Shown in pieces: positions 9,036 to 18,052 of a stretch of 64,000 nt of DNA. Numbering within the stretch: the stretch's first letter is position 1; each line of letters begins with the position of its first letter. The stretch lies in NCBI RefSeq assembly GCF_030056655.1, contig NZ_JASHIE010000001.1, positions 124,001-188,000 of the forward strand. Direction: 5' to 3'. The DNA is from Flectobacillus rivi (GTDB lineage Bacteria > Bacteroidota > Bacteroidia > Cytophagales > Spirosomataceae). The notes below the pieces were generated by a model that saw only the letters and a program-made list of their open reading frames with translations, had not been told where the DNA came from and did not search any database. Position numbers and translations under genes: made by a program.

Positions 9036-10325
9036 CTAATAAATTTGCTTAGAAGGAATTCGTTTTATCAAGAAATACCCTACTAAAAAGATTGCAGAAA
9101 GTACCAATACACTTATGCGCATACTTCCCGTCAGTTGATTGACTAAGCCGAACATAAACGTCCCAATAACAGTCGAAAGGCGATCGCACACATCATAAAA
9201 ACTGAAATAGGATGCAGTGTCATGGGTATTTTCAGGAATCAACTTGGCATACGTTGAACGCGACAAGGACTGAATCCCTCCCATCACAAAACCTATTCCT
9301 GTAGCTAACAAAAAGAATTGGTTTTTGGTATAAACGAAATATGCTGCAATACAAATCACAATCCAAATAACCACAATCCAAGAAATAGAGGCAGTATTAC
9401 CAATTTTCTTAGAAATTTTGGCAAACAAATAGGCCCCAGGAATTGCGACCAATTGAATCAACAAAATCGTGATAATTAAGGCATCGTCGGGCAAATGTAA
9501 CTCTTCACTTCCAAACAACGCTCCCAAATACATCACAGTTTGTGCTGCCATATTATAAAAAAAGAAAGCCAACAAGAATTTTTTGGTAAACTCTAGCCCT
9601 TGCAATTCATGGAATACTTTTTTGAGTTCTCTAAAACCATTAAAAATCCAACCACCTTCTTTCTTCTTTTCTTTTTTGGTTTCTGGCAAAATAGAAAAAG
9701 GTATTTGCGCAAATACAATCCACCAAATACCTACAGACAAAAACGAAATACGAGAAGCCTGTCCGCTGGTGATACCGCCATACCATTCTGGTTTTAGTAC
9801 CATTGTTAGGTTTTGCAATAACAAAATCACACTCCCGATATACCCCAAACTAAATCCTTTGGCACTTAAGTTATCGAACCGATCTTCGGTAGCAATTTCG
9901 GGCAAATAGGAATTATAAAATACGATACTTCCCCCCCAGCCTACGATTGAAAACAAAAAGGCAAAGGTTCCCAAGTAGTAGCGTCCTTCCTCAAAAAAAT
10001 ATAACAACATACAACTGAGCGAGCCTAAATAGCAATAGAGCTTCAAAAAAGCTTTTTTCTTTCCTGTAAAATCTGAAATGGCAGAAGTAAACGGAACCGA
10101 AAATGCCAATAATAAAAAGCCAATCGACACCGCATACGAATACACAACGGTATTTTCGAGTTGCAAGCCCAGAAAGTCCAGTTTGGTGCTTTTACTGGGC
10201 ATCATTACGGCTGCCGCTGGAAAGTAAATAGGAAATATCGCAGAGGTAATTGTCAATGAATGTACCGAGTTTGCCCAGTCATACATTGCCCAAGCATTCA
10301 ATACTTTAGGATTATTTTTTTGCAT
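9036..10325 (-). CDS. MFS transporter, UMF1 (Atg22-like) family
   Basis: This is a 429-residue polytopic inner-membrane protein with about 12 hydrophobic helices. The N-terminus (KVLNAWAMYDWANSVHSLTI) carries the YDWANS motif typical of UMF1/Atg22-like permeases of the major facilitator superfamily. The later motif GGIQSLSRSTYAKLIPE is also characteristic. The substrate is unknown for most bacterial members. The gene lies 95 bp downstream of a degenerate GH13 gene on the same strand, so the two may share a transcript, but a sugar substrate would be a guess. Confidence 0.88.
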   Translation of the reverse strand: MQKNNPKVLNAWAMYDWANSVHSLTITSAIFPIYFPAAAVMMPSKSTKLDFLGLQLENTVVYSYAVSIGFLLLAFSVPFTSAISDFTGKKKAFLKLYCYLGSLSCMLLYFFEEGRYYLGTFAFLFSIVGWGGSIVFYNSYLPEIATEDRFDNLSAKGFSLGYIGSVILLLQNLTMVLKPEWYGGITSGQASRISFLSVGIWWIVFAQIPFSILPETKKEKKKEGGWIFNGFRELKKVFHELQGLEFTKKFLLAFFFYNMAAQTVMYLGALFGSEELHLPDDALIITILLIQLVAIPGAYLFAKISKKIGNTASISWIVVIWIVICIAAYFVYTKNQFFLLATGIGFVMGGIQSLSRSTYAKLIPENTHDTASYFSFYDVCDRLSTVIGTFMFGLVNQLTGSMRISVLVLSAIFLVGYFLIKRIPSKQIY

Positions 10326-10420
10326 AAAAAGAGAGATAAGTTAACGAATTTGATGCTATCAGCATTGGCTGTCAGCTTTCGGATTATGAAAATACCATAT
10401 CGATAGCTGATCGGTCACAG

Positions 10421-11539
10421 CTAATGGGCATATTCATAGATCCTACACTCATAAGGTTGTAATTCAAATGTATTGCTTTCGTAATGCGATTCATTTGGAT
10501 AATTACTCAGGAGTAAATTTAGAACAGAAGCCTTACATTTTACCGAAAAACTTTGTGTTTTATTTGTCCAGTTATTGAGTACAAGATACGTAAAATCCTT
10601 TCCAATTCTCTTATAGGCAAAAATCTTATTACAATTTGGTCGTAAATCATTATAATCTCCATACACCAAGTCAGGATGCTCTTTGCGTATATGGATTAAT
10701 GTTTTGTAAAAACTTAAAATTGAATCCGAATTAATTTCCTGTGAGGCAACATTGATACGTGTATTACTTGGATTAATTTTCAGCCATGAGGCTGCACTTT
10801 CTGTAAATCCTGCCATTTCGGTATTATCCCAAGGCATGGGCGTGCGAGCATGGTCAACCGAGATTTGATTACAAACTCTTAAAAAAGCTTGTTCATCTAT
10901 TCCAATCTTTTTAATAACAGATTCGTATATTTCACCTACTTTTTCATCTCTAAATTCTTCAATCGCGTTGAAGGCACAATTACTCATACCAAGTTCGTCG
11001 CCTTGATAAATAAGCGGTGTTCCTTTGAGCGTCAGTAAAATCATTCCTAGCATTTTGGCGGACTCACTTTCAAATTTGGAGGTATTGCCAAACCTTGACA
11101 AAACTCTAGGAGTATCATGATCGCCCCAATACACACAATTCCAGTCATCTTTAGCCTGTTCTCTTTTTCTAAAAATACGTTTCAATTCCGACAGTTTTAA
11201 CTCTGTCGGAGGGTTAAGAAAGTTAGAACTTTCACGCAATATCAAATGCTCCGTTTGGAAACTTATTGGCAAATCTGCCCTTGACGAAATTACTCTTAGT
11301 CCTCGACTATTGGCCTCTTTTACCAATTGTTCGAAGGTGCTATCTTGATGAGAAAGATGGGACGAAAACGGACGAAAACAAATAGCATCAATACCAAGGG
11401 ATTGGAGATAATCTAATTTTGAGATAATTCCTTGCCAATCTCCAATGCCATCATTATCTGAATCTTTAAAACTTTGGGGATAAATTTGATATATAACTGC
11501 TTCTTTCCACCACTCTCTCTCTGAATTAATACGGCTCAT
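10421..11539 (-). CDS. Internally deleted GH13 alpha-glucosidase-like protein lacking catalytic residues
   Basis: Both ends match GH13 oligo-1,6-glucosidase/alpha-glucosidase proteins. The N-terminus has REWWKEAVIYQIYPQSFKDS, then GIGDWQGIISKLDYLQSLGID. The second half has HDTPRVLSRFG, GTPLIYQGDELGMSN and DHARTPMPWDN, then a C-terminal beta domain. The protein is only 372 residues against roughly 530-580 for the family. The segment that should carry the DxxxNH region, the nucleophile motif (GFRxD) and the general-acid Glu is missing or unrecognisable, while the late HD motif survives. The frame is intact with no internal stop. It is either decaying or reused as a non-catalytic binding or regulatory protein. 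No signal peptide is seen, so it is likely cytoplasmic. Confidence 0.8.
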   Translation of the reverse strand: MSRINSEREWWKEAVIYQIYPQSFKDSDNDGIGDWQGIISKLDYLQSLGIDAICFRPFSSHLSHQDSTFEQLVKEANSRGLRVISSRADLPISFQTEHLILRESSNFLNPPTELKLSELKRIFRKREQAKDDWNCVYWGDHDTPRVLSRFGNTSKFESESAKMLGMILLTLKGTPLIYQGDELGMSNCAFNAIEEFRDEKVGEIYESVIKKIGIDEQAFLRVCNQISVDHARTPMPWDNTEMAGFTESAASWLKINPSNTRINVASQEINSDSILSFYKTLIHIRKEHPDLVYGDYNDLRPNCNKIFAYKRIGKDFTYLVLNNWTNKTQSFSVKCKASVLNLLLSNYPNESHYESNTFELQPYECRIYEYAH

Positions 11540-11778
11540 GTTTTTATAAATACTTAAAATTTTATGTGGCGAAATTAGCTAAAACAGAATATTTTGTAAT
11601 TGTTTTTATCTGTAAGGCAATATTTTGTATCTCAACGGCAAAAGTTATTTTAGGTGATTTTCTGCCTATATTTCCATTAGTTTTGAATACTGTACACAAA
11701 CCTAGAAATATCGAGATTTCATAAAATAAGCTCTACATTTACAGAAAAATCATTTTTATAAACAATTTTCAAAATTAT

Positions 11779-12495
11779 ATGTCTTTACAAAACCAAACTA
11801 TCCTAATCACGGGTGCCAGCCGTGGCATAGGCAAAGCTTTGGCAATTACTTTAGCCAAAGATGGTGCAAACCTGAGTTTAGTTGCACGCAATCAACAAGA
11901 ATTATTAGCAGTAAAACAAGAGGCTGAATCATTAGGTGCTCAAGTAGCGATTTTCGCAGGGAGTGTTTCAGACGAAGATTTTGTCAAAAGTGTAGTTGCT
12001 GAAACATCTGAAAAATTTGGCAAAATTGATGCTTTGGTCAACAATGCAGGCTTTGGAGTATTCAAACAAGCAACCGAAATAAGCACTTCAGAATGGGATT
12101 CTATTTTTGAAACGAATGTAAAAGGGACATTTTTGTTCTGTCGTGAAACCGTACCTTTGATGAAAAATGCAGGAAAAGGACATATCATCAATATCGCCTC
12201 GGATGTTGCCAAACGAGTGTTTGACGGAGGCTCATTATATTGTGCTTCCAAATATGCCCAAGATGCTTTTTCGATGGCATTGAGAAAAGAAGTAAGAAAG
12301 GATAAAATCAAAGTATCTGTGGTGTATTCTGGGGTAGTAGACACACATTTCCACAAAAGAGAGGAAGGAGATCCTTATCAAGCCAAATACCTTTCGTCAA
12401 AAGATATGGCAAATACCATCTATTTTATTCTTGCGGCACCCGAACACGTGGTAATAGATGAATTAATGATTCACCCTATTTCACAAGAATATTAG
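11779..12495 (+). CDS. Short-chain dehydrogenase/reductase (SDR), classical type
   Basis: This is a cytoplasmic NAD(P)-dependent oxidoreductase of 238 residues, the usual length for a classical SDR. It shows the cofactor motif TGASRGIG near residue 12, the NNAG motif, and the catalytic Ser-Tyr-Lys set with Tyr154 and Lys158 in YCASK. An Arg following the second beta strand (LVARN) suggests NADP(H) preference. It resembles 3-oxoacyl-ACP reductase-like and YdfG-like SDRs, but the substrate cannot be read from the sequence. It is a single-gene unit ending at a terminator repeat that separates it from the converging flavin reductase gene. Confidence 0.9.
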   Translation: MSLQNQTILITGASRGIGKALAITLAKDGANLSLVARNQQELLAVKQEAESLGAQVAIFAGSVSDEDFVKSVVAETSEKFGKIDALVNNAGFGVFKQATEISTSEWDSIFETNVKGTFLFCRETVPLMKNAGKGHIINIASDVAKRVFDGGSLYCASKYAQDAFSMALRKEVRKDKIKVSVVYSGVVDTHFHKREEGDPYQAKYLSSKDMANTIYFILAAPEHVVIDELMIHPISQEY

Positions 12496-12575
12496 TATTT
12501 GGATAAACATGAGTCATCCCGAATTTAGCGATTTAGTGATTTAGCGAGTGAGTGATTATGTAAAAAATCGTATTC

Positions 12576-12614
12576 CATCAGCTTAAGACGCAATGATTGC
12601 GTCTTAAGCTGATG
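12576..12614. repeat. 39-bp palindrome within repeat copy 2
   Basis: Arms of 19 bases pair perfectly around a single central base. The core AGACGCAATGATTGCGTCT is shared with copy 1, and copy 3 has a variant. It could form a cruciform or a protein-binding site. Confidence 0.75.
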
Positions 12615-12807
12615 CATATATAGCATAGTAACGAAGCTGTTTAACCTTTCGTAATATTTCTTGCGTAAGCAATGAATTTATACTGTTTGAGCGCAGCGAG
12701 TTTATAAATTCTTGATTTTTTTGTTACTTTTTGTATCAAGACAAAAAGTAAGGCTAAGAATTAATCCCAAAAACTGTTTTCTGAAAAGTTTAAACAGCTT
12801 CAACATC

Positions 12808-12845
12808 AAAAAAGCGGTCGAAAAATATTTTCCACCGCTTTTTTG
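12808..12845. terminator. Terminator hairpin in repeat copy 2
   Basis: AAAAAAGCGGT pairs with ACCGCTTTTTT around an A/T-rich loop. The A and T tracts on both sides allow it to act for both the SDR gene and the converging flavin reductase gene. Confidence 0.8.
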
Positions 12846-12955
12846 ATAAAAACTTGGAGAATAATCCCAATCCTAAAAACTCGGGATCACTCATGTAAAT
12901 TATTCTTGGATATAGATGTTTTAGCTCAAGTCATAAAGCCTAAGGCAAATACTTT

Positions 12956-13792
12956 CTATTCCAATCCTAAAATCACTGCCCAAGCATCTCGAATTTTGTT
13001 TTGGTCGAGAAGTGCTTTTGCTAATAATAAACTTGGTTTTTCATCAAGATTTAGAAGATAGGTTTTGCTATCCTCTTCTGATGGGAGATTACTCTCGTTT
13101 CCTAATTTACCTAAATCATTACCGTCAAAAAGTTCTGAATTTTTAACAAACTCAGGAATACTATCCACGCCAACTCCTAAATGCACATTAGGCTTTGGCA
13201 CTTCAAACATCGCCTCAGGGGTGATGCGAGCGTACCAATCTGCTCCCATACGAGCAACCCAATCGGTCTTAAGCTGGTCAATTTTTCCATGCTCATCCAA
13301 TAGATTTTCTGCGATATGAGCCATTACAATTTCACAAATAGCAATGTTTGAGGTCCCATAAGATTTTATTTCTAATATCTTACATTCAAACTGCACGGGC
13401 GCTTCTTTGACTCTTGGAGGCTTTACTAAAACAGATGCTTGTTCGGTAAAACCAGCCTTCACAAACTCGTTGGTTCCTTTGGGAAACTCACAGCTTGACA
13501 AGGACATTTGCTGCACCATGGCATAATCCACCAAATTGATTACGACTTCTGGAAAAGCCTCAATATTTTCGGTTGTATTCTTCTTCGAATTATCACGACC
13601 TCTATTATTGGGAGAAAAAACCAATAACGGTGGGTCGATACCTACGATGTTAAAAAAACTAAAAGGGCTTAAATTGACATTTCCATCGGCATCGACCGTA
13701 GAGGCAAAAGCGATAGGTCGAGGAGCGATGGATGTGGTCATATACGAGTAAAATACTCGCGCCGCCATATCTTTAGGGTTGAGAGATAGCAT
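12956..13792 (-). CDS. Flavin reductase-like protein (FMN-binding split barrel)
   Basis: This is a 278-residue protein of the flavoredoxin/flavin reductase family. The split-barrel FMN-binding core covers about residues 10-170, with SIAPRPIAFASTVDADGNVNLSPFSFF as its opening and DPPLLVFSPNNRGRDNSKKNTTEN as the next segment. The C-terminal 80 residues are helical and longer than in the smallest members. It is the last gene of the tyrosine-breakdown array, 108 bp after fahA on the same strand. Its part in aromatic catabolism is inferred from position only. It might supply reduced flavin or act on a ring-cleavage product. Confidence 0.85.
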   Translation of the reverse strand: MLSLNPKDMAARVFYSYMTTSIAPRPIAFASTVDADGNVNLSPFSFFNIVGIDPPLLVFSPNNRGRDNSKKNTTENIEAFPEVVINLVDYAMVQQMSLSSCEFPKGTNEFVKAGFTEQASVLVKPPRVKEAPVQFECKILEIKSYGTSNIAICEIVMAHIAENLLDEHGKIDQLKTDWVARMGADWYARITPEAMFEVPKPNVHLGVGVDSIPEFVKNSELFDGNDLGKLGNESNLPSEEDSKTYLLNLDEKPSLLLAKALLDQNKIRDAWAVILGLE

Positions 13793-13900
13793 AAGTATAA
13801 ATGCTTAATTTTGAGTCGTGAATTATGAATATTTTTGAATCTATCAGGCTTTAAACCAGTATTTTCTATTGAAAGAACAGCAATGACGATGTTAAAAGTT

Positions 13901-15169
13901 TTATTTAGCGGGTAAAACTTTATTGTGCAAATTTCCAAACCCCACTCTTATACCATTTTTTTCTGCCCAGCCTTTCATCACTACCGAATCGTAATCTTGT
14001 AAAAATATACGACTGTCACCATTGGTTAATGTTAATGCTTTTTTACCATTTTCTGTAATTTCTAATAAACAACCATAACTTCCCAATTCTGGACCAGAGA
14101 TAGTGCCCGACGCCAGCAAGTCTCCTGTGTTGAGATTACAGCCATTGACTGTATGATGCGCTATTTGTTGCGCCACATTCCAATACATGTGTTTAAAATT
14201 GGTTTGTGTCACAACAGTAGGTTGAGCATCTTCTGGTTTTATTTCAACAGATAAATGAATATCAAAATTTCGCTCACCACTAGTCTTCAAATAATCTAAA
14301 ACCTCAGGGTCTTGTACAGGGCTTTCAACTCTAAAATACTGCAATGCTTCAAGGGTAACTACCCAAGGAGAAATAGCAGAAAAAAAGTTTTTCCCTAAAA
14401 ATGGACCTAGTGGCTGATATTCCCAACGCTGTATATCACGGGCAGACCAATCATTAAAAAGTACAAAACCAAAAATATGTTCTTCTGCTTTTTTTGCTGA
14501 AATTCTTTCTCCTAATTCTGAAGGTTTTCCGATGATAGTAGCCATTTCCAACTCAAAATCTAATGCTTGCGTAGGACTAAATTTTGGGATGGGATTATCA
14601 GGTGTACTGAGTTCTTTATCGATAATTTGACCATAAGGACGATAAAAATCCATCCCTGATAATTGAATTGAAGAAGCTCGACCATGATAACCTACGGGCA
14701 GATGTCTCCAATTGGGAAATAGCGCTTTGGCAGGGTCTCTGAATAATTTTCCAGCATTTTGTGCATGCTCCAAACTAGAGTAAAAATCGGTGTAATCACC
14801 TATCAGAAAAGGAAAATGCATGGTCGCATCCACTTGCAGTGTGAGTCCCTCCTCCTCTATTGCCTCTCTTTCGGTAGTAGCTTGTGACAGCAAAAACTGT
14901 AGTCGCCCCCGAAGCTCTCTTACCGCCTCATTACCCAATGCCATAAACGAATTCAGGACAGGCTCTTGAAGTGTTTCGAGCTCAAAACTCAACCCATCCA
15001 AAGCACCCTCGGATACCAAAAAATGTAAATCAAGGATATAGTCACCTATAGCTACTCCAATTCTTGGAAAAGGCGTGTTTTGTGTTGAAAAGACCCCAAA
15101 AGGTAAATTATGAATACTAAAGTCTGAATCGGCAGGTATATCTAGCCAAGTTGGAATGGTTTGCATCAT
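13901..15169 (-). CDS. fahA: Fumarylacetoacetase
   Basis: This enzyme hydrolyses fumarylacetoacetate to fumarate and acetoacetate, the last step of the homogentisate pathway. At 422 residues it has the normal length. The N-terminal FAH domain is followed by the catalytic fold with the signature DYTDFYSSLEHAQNAGKLFR and PNWRHLPVGYHGRASS. Metal-site and substrate motifs include DFELEMATIIG and FNDWSARDIQRWEYQPLGPFLGK. It lies 223 bp downstream of the marR gene on the same strand. That gap holds an inverted repeat (15221-15256). No maleylacetoacetate isomerase gene is found nearby. Confidence 0.96.
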   Translation of the reverse strand: MMQTIPTWLDIPADSDFSIHNLPFGVFSTQNTPFPRIGVAIGDYILDLHFLVSEGALDGLSFELETLQEPVLNSFMALGNEAVRELRGRLQFLLSQATTEREAIEEEGLTLQVDATMHFPFLIGDYTDFYSSLEHAQNAGKLFRDPAKALFPNWRHLPVGYHGRASSIQLSGMDFYRPYGQIIDKELSTPDNPIPKFSPTQALDFELEMATIIGKPSELGERISAKKAEEHIFGFVLFNDWSARDIQRWEYQPLGPFLGKNFFSAISPWVVTLEALQYFRVESPVQDPEVLDYLKTSGERNFDIHLSVEIKPEDAQPTVVTQTNFKHMYWNVAQQIAHHTVNGCNLNTGDLLASGTISGPELGSYGCLLEITENGKKALTLTNGDSRIFLQDYDSVVMKGWAEKNGIRVGFGNLHNKVLPAK

Positions 15170-15220
15170 TAGTTTGGATGAAATTAAGGGGTCAGTAAAA
15201 TAGGAAAAGGCAGTTCAACA

Positions 15221-15256
15221 TTTGTGCGCAAATACTCTACAGAGATTACGCACAAA
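15221..15256. promoter_or_regulatory. Inverted repeat upstream of fahA
   Basis: TTTGTGCG at 15221-15228 is mirrored by CGCACAAA at 15249-15256. The TTTGT...ACAAA ends recall the half-sites of the hmgA palindrome. A minus-strand TATGTTTG that could serve as a -7 element overlaps its right end (15253-15260). An operator role is inferred. Confidence 0.4.
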
Positions 15257-15392
15257 CATAACTACCTGAAAGTCAAAAGAATTGAAGAGATTTCCAAATC
15301 TTCTGAACAGAACATTTTACTTAAACCGCAAACCACCATGAAAAAAGGGTTTACTGATAACGATTGGGCTTGTAGGAGATGTTTCTCGATAA

Positions 15393-15839
15393 TTAACCAG
15401 TTATGTTGTTGTAAATAGAATCAAGGATACGAACAAAAGTTTGATAGTCATTTTCTGACAAATCGCCCCAACCTTTGCGCCTGACTTCTGCTACGATTGG
15501 AAAAGCATCATGAAATTTCTTTTCGCCATCTGCTGTCAAACTAATATTGAATCGCCGCCTGTCATTTTCTGCCATAGAACGCTCTGCTAAGCCTTTTTTT
15601 ACTAGAAGGTCAATAATTCTAGTAACAGTAGGGGCATCTTTTACCGTCATTTCGGCTAGTTCGTTTTGGCTAATGCCATTCTTTTGACTTCTATAAATAT
15701 GATCCAACAAAACCCATTGGTCAACCGTAATATCAAGCTGGGCATCGTCTAGTTTTTTCTGTAGACTCTGCCGTATTTTTTTCATGGTGGTATCTATTTT
15801 GAAGAAATACGCACGTGAGTCACTTGGATTGGTAGTCAT
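15393..15839 (-). CDS. MarR-family transcriptional regulator
   Basis: This is a 148-residue winged helix-turn-helix regulator with the usual MarR layout: helical dimerisation ends, the recognition region (GISQNELAEMTVKDAPTVTRIID, about residues 54-76) and the wing with the typical Asp/Arg pair (ENDRRRFNISLT). It is embedded between hppD and fahA on the same strand, so control of the phenylalanine/tyrosine genes is the natural inference. Its own upstream region has a promoter-like motif overlapped by inverted repeats, consistent with autoregulation. The ligand could be homogentisate or another pathway aromatic; nothing in the sequence decides this. Confidence 0.92.
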   Translation of the reverse strand: MTTNPSDSRAYFFKIDTTMKKIRQSLQKKLDDAQLDITVDQWVLLDHIYRSQKNGISQNELAEMTVKDAPTVTRIIDLLVKKGLAERSMAENDRRRFNISLTADGEKKFHDAFPIVAEVRRKGWGDLSENDYQTFVRILDSIYNNITG

Positions 15840-15884
15840 ATCAGAAAAAGGTATATATGAGTATTGAGATAGTTTGTTATGTGC

Positions 15885-15951
15885 AACAGTTGTATTTGTT
15901 AAAACAACTGTTAGTGTTCAAATATAATAGAAAATCTCAATAACCTACCAA
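15885..15951 (-). promoter_or_regulatory. Predicted marR promoter with overlapping operator
   Basis: On the minus strand a -33 TTG (plus 15949-15951) lies 22 bp before the Bacteroidota-type -7 element TATATTTG (15919-15926). Just downstream lies an inverted repeat AACAGTTGT/ACAACTGTT (15885-15893, 15904-15912). Nested in it is TTGTT-AA-AACAA (15896-15907), matching the spacing of TTGTC-AT-GACAA in the hmgA palindrome. The motifs are seen; the function is inferred. Confidence 0.5.
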
Positions 15952-15982
15952 CGCTTTTCTAATAAACCACCAAATCTATTGA

Positions 15983-17113
15983 TTAAAGGGTACCTCTCAA
16001 TGCTTGTTCTCTTTCAATTGCTTCAAAAAGTGCTTTAAAATTTCCTTTTCCGAAGGATTTGGCACCTTTTCTTTGGATAATTTCAAAAAACACCGTAGGT
16101 CTTGAAACTACGGGCTTCGTGAAAATTTGCAACAAATAACCCTCTTCGTCTCTATCTACCAAGATATTAAGGGCACGAAGCGACTCAATTTCTTCGTCTA
16201 TTTGCCCAACTCTTTCAAGTAAAGAGTCATAGTAATTTGAAGGTACTTGTAGAAACTCTACCCCTCTTGCCATCATTCCTTGTACCGTTTCAAGGATATT
16301 ATCGGTCGCCACAGCGATATGCTGCACACCAGAGCCTCCGTAAAAATCAAGGTATTCTTCTACTTGTGATTTTTTCTTTCCTTCGGCGGGTTCATTAATC
16401 GGGAATTTGATTCTACCATTGCCATTCGACATTACTTTGCTCATCAAAGCCGTATATTCTGTCGAAATATCTTTATCGTCAAACGAAACCATTTGAGAAA
16501 AGCCCATTACTTTTTCGTAAAAAGCAGTCCAAGTGTTCATTTCGTTCCAGCCCACATTGCCAACCATGTGATCTACATATTTCAAACCTAAGTCTGATGG
16601 TTGATAGCTCGGGTTCCACGCGACAAAGTTTGGTAAGAAAATTCCTTGATAGGCTTTTCTTTCTACAAATACATGGATGGTATCGCCATAAGTTTTGATA
16701 GCAGAACGAACCACAGAGCCATTTTTATCAGACTCTTCTGTTGGTTCAAAAACAGGTACAGCTCCACGTTTGGTAGTTTCTTCAAAAGCACTTCGTGCAT
16801 CATCGACCCATAAAGCAACGGCTTTAACACCATCACCATGTACATCGATATGACGACCGATTTCGGTATTCGCTACCAATGGCGTGGTAAGCACCAAACG
16901 AATCTTATCTTGCACCAAAACGTAGCTTTCACGATCTTTCAAACCAGTGCTCAAACCTGCATAAGCCAATGGTTGAAATCCAAAAGCTGTTTGAAAATAA
17001 TGCGCCGATTGACGAGCATTGCCCACATACATTTCGATGTAATCAGTGCCATTAAGTGGCAAAAAGTCGGTAGTTGCCATGGCTGGCACAAGGGTATTTT
17101 CAGATACTAGCAT
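15983..17113 (-). CDS. hppD: 4-hydroxyphenylpyruvate dioxygenase
   Basis: This Fe(II) enzyme converts 4-hydroxyphenylpyruvate to homogentisate. The 376-residue protein has the two vicinal-oxygen-chelate halves. The three iron ligands are visible: His in KYVDHMVGNV, His in GVQHIAVATDNI and Glu in TVFFEIIQRKG. The C-terminal helix and GKGNFKALFEAIEREQ tail match the family. The first ATG overlaps the end of phhA by 14 bases, showing tight coupling. A second ATG 11 codons in (17080), before TTDFLPLNGTDYIE, is a plausible alternative start that removes the overlap. Confidence 0.96.
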   Translation of the reverse strand: MLVSENTLVPAMATTDFLPLNGTDYIEMYVGNARQSAHYFQTAFGFQPLAYAGLSTGLKDRESYVLVQDKIRLVLTTPLVANTEIGRHIDVHGDGVKAVALWVDDARSAFEETTKRGAVPVFEPTEESDKNGSVVRSAIKTYGDTIHVFVERKAYQGIFLPNFVAWNPSYQPSDLGLKYVDHMVGNVGWNEMNTWTAFYEKVMGFSQMVSFDDKDISTEYTALMSKVMSNGNGRIKFPINEPAEGKKKSQVEEYLDFYGGSGVQHIAVATDNILETVQGMMARGVEFLQVPSNYYDSLLERVGQIDEEIESLRALNILVDRDEEGYLLQIFTKPVVSRPTVFFEIIQRKGAKSFGKGNFKALFEAIEREQALRGTL

Positions 17114-17912
17114 AATGTTGTCCGATTTCTGAGTCGTGAAAAGTAAAAGTATTTTTCTTATGTTTTAGAGTCATTCTTTTCTCTAATTCTTGCTCAATGA
17201 AGGGAATAGAGTGGAATAAATCTTCGTAGGAGTCAATCACAAAGTATTGAGCTTGGTAATGGTCTTTGATATACGGAGTATCAAAAATCTTGACGACATC
17301 GTAAGGAATCCTATCTACCGTGTCAGCTTGGAGCGAATACACGCTTTCGCCAGAAGATGACAGAATTCCTGCTCCATAAATCTTTAGTTCTCCATCTTCT
17401 CTAATTAAGCCAAACTCTATGGTGTACCAATACAACCTAGCGATGTATTCGACTGCCTCTTCATCATCTACAAATCGTAAGGCTATTCGAGCCAGTTCTT
17501 CTAAAAAATGACAAATTGAAGGATTTGAAAGTAAAGGCACATGACCAAAAATATCATGAAACATATCTGGTTCTTCCAAATAATCTAGCTGCTCACGTTT
17601 TCGAAGCCAAGTCGAAGCACAAAAGTTTTTGGCCTGCATTAATTCAAAAAATGGTCGGTTTGCAATCAGTCCTGGCACCACATGAATCTGCCAACCCGTA
17701 TATCCACGCAACAGTACATTGGTTTCAGCATAGTTAGGAATTTTCTCGGCCGAAAACTGCACACGTTCTAAGCCCGCAAGATATTCTTTACTCGCCAACT
17801 TGGGCAGTTGTGCCATTTGTCGTTCAAAAAGAATTTTCCAAACTTCTCTATCATCCGATGTATAGGATTCATAGTCTTGCGACATCGAAAAAGGTTTAAA
17901 ATCGTATTCCAT
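17100..17912 (-). CDS. phhA: Phenylalanine 4-monooxygenase
   Basis: This enzyme hydroxylates phenylalanine to tyrosine using tetrahydropterin and non-haem iron. At 270 residues it is the short, regulatory-domain-free bacterial form. The iron ligands sit in FHDIFGHVPLL (His119, His124) and YWYTIEFGLIRE (Glu166), as in known phenylalanine hydroxylases. Its stop overlaps the start of hppD on the same strand, so the two are translated from one message. The 140-bp upstream gap contains paired GAGTTGTGAGTT / AACTCACAATT repeats. Confidence 0.96.
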   Translation of the reverse strand: MEYDFKPFSMSQDYESYTSDDREVWKILFERQMAQLPKLASKEYLAGLERVQFSAEKIPNYAETNVLLRGYTGWQIHVVPGLIANRPFFELMQAKNFCASTWLRKREQLDYLEEPDMFHDIFGHVPLLSNPSICHFLEELARIALRFVDDEEAVEYIARLYWYTIEFGLIREDGELKIYGAGILSSSGESVYSLQADTVDRIPYDVVKIFDTPYIKDHYQAQYFVIDSYEDLFHSIPFIEQELEKRMTLKHKKNTFTFHDSEIGQHYASI

Positions 17913-17917
17913 TTTCT

Positions 17918-18049
17918 TTATGAGTTATGAGTTGTGAGTTGTGAGTTAGGGAAATTTGTTTTTGTGAGGAGACAGTCCTTTTTTGCTTCTATTTTTTCCG
18001 TTTTGTGAATCCCTTATTACATTCATCATTCACAACTCACAATTCTACA
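17918..18049. repeat. Dispersed repeat family 3: inverted GAGTTGTGAATGATGAG-type words upstream of phhA
   Basis: A left arm of repeated GAGTTATGAGTTGTGAGTT words (17918-17948) and a right arm CATTCATCATTCACAACTCAC (18020-18049) are roughly inverted. The same words recur at 22906-22941, 26391-26406, 51624-51639 and 60041-60073. Confidence 0.6.
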
Positions 18050-18052
18050 TTA

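Larger units (their letters stand above)
12508..12897. repeat. Dispersed repeat family 1, copy 2 (between convergent genes)
   Basis: This fills most of the 460-bp gap between the SDR gene and the flavin reductase gene. It opens with ATGAGTCATCCCGAATTTAGCG and ends with the inverse, ACTCGGGATCACTCATG. Inside are a 39-bp palindrome (12576-12614, single central mismatch) and a terminator hairpin (12808-12845). Relative to copies 1 and 3 it has an extra unrelated stretch of roughly 180 bp between these two elements. Confidence 0.8.

Noticed and set aside
12843..13061. 72-codon frame at the end of repeat copy 2
   Set aside because: It runs from repeat sequence into the antisense of the flavin reductase gene.
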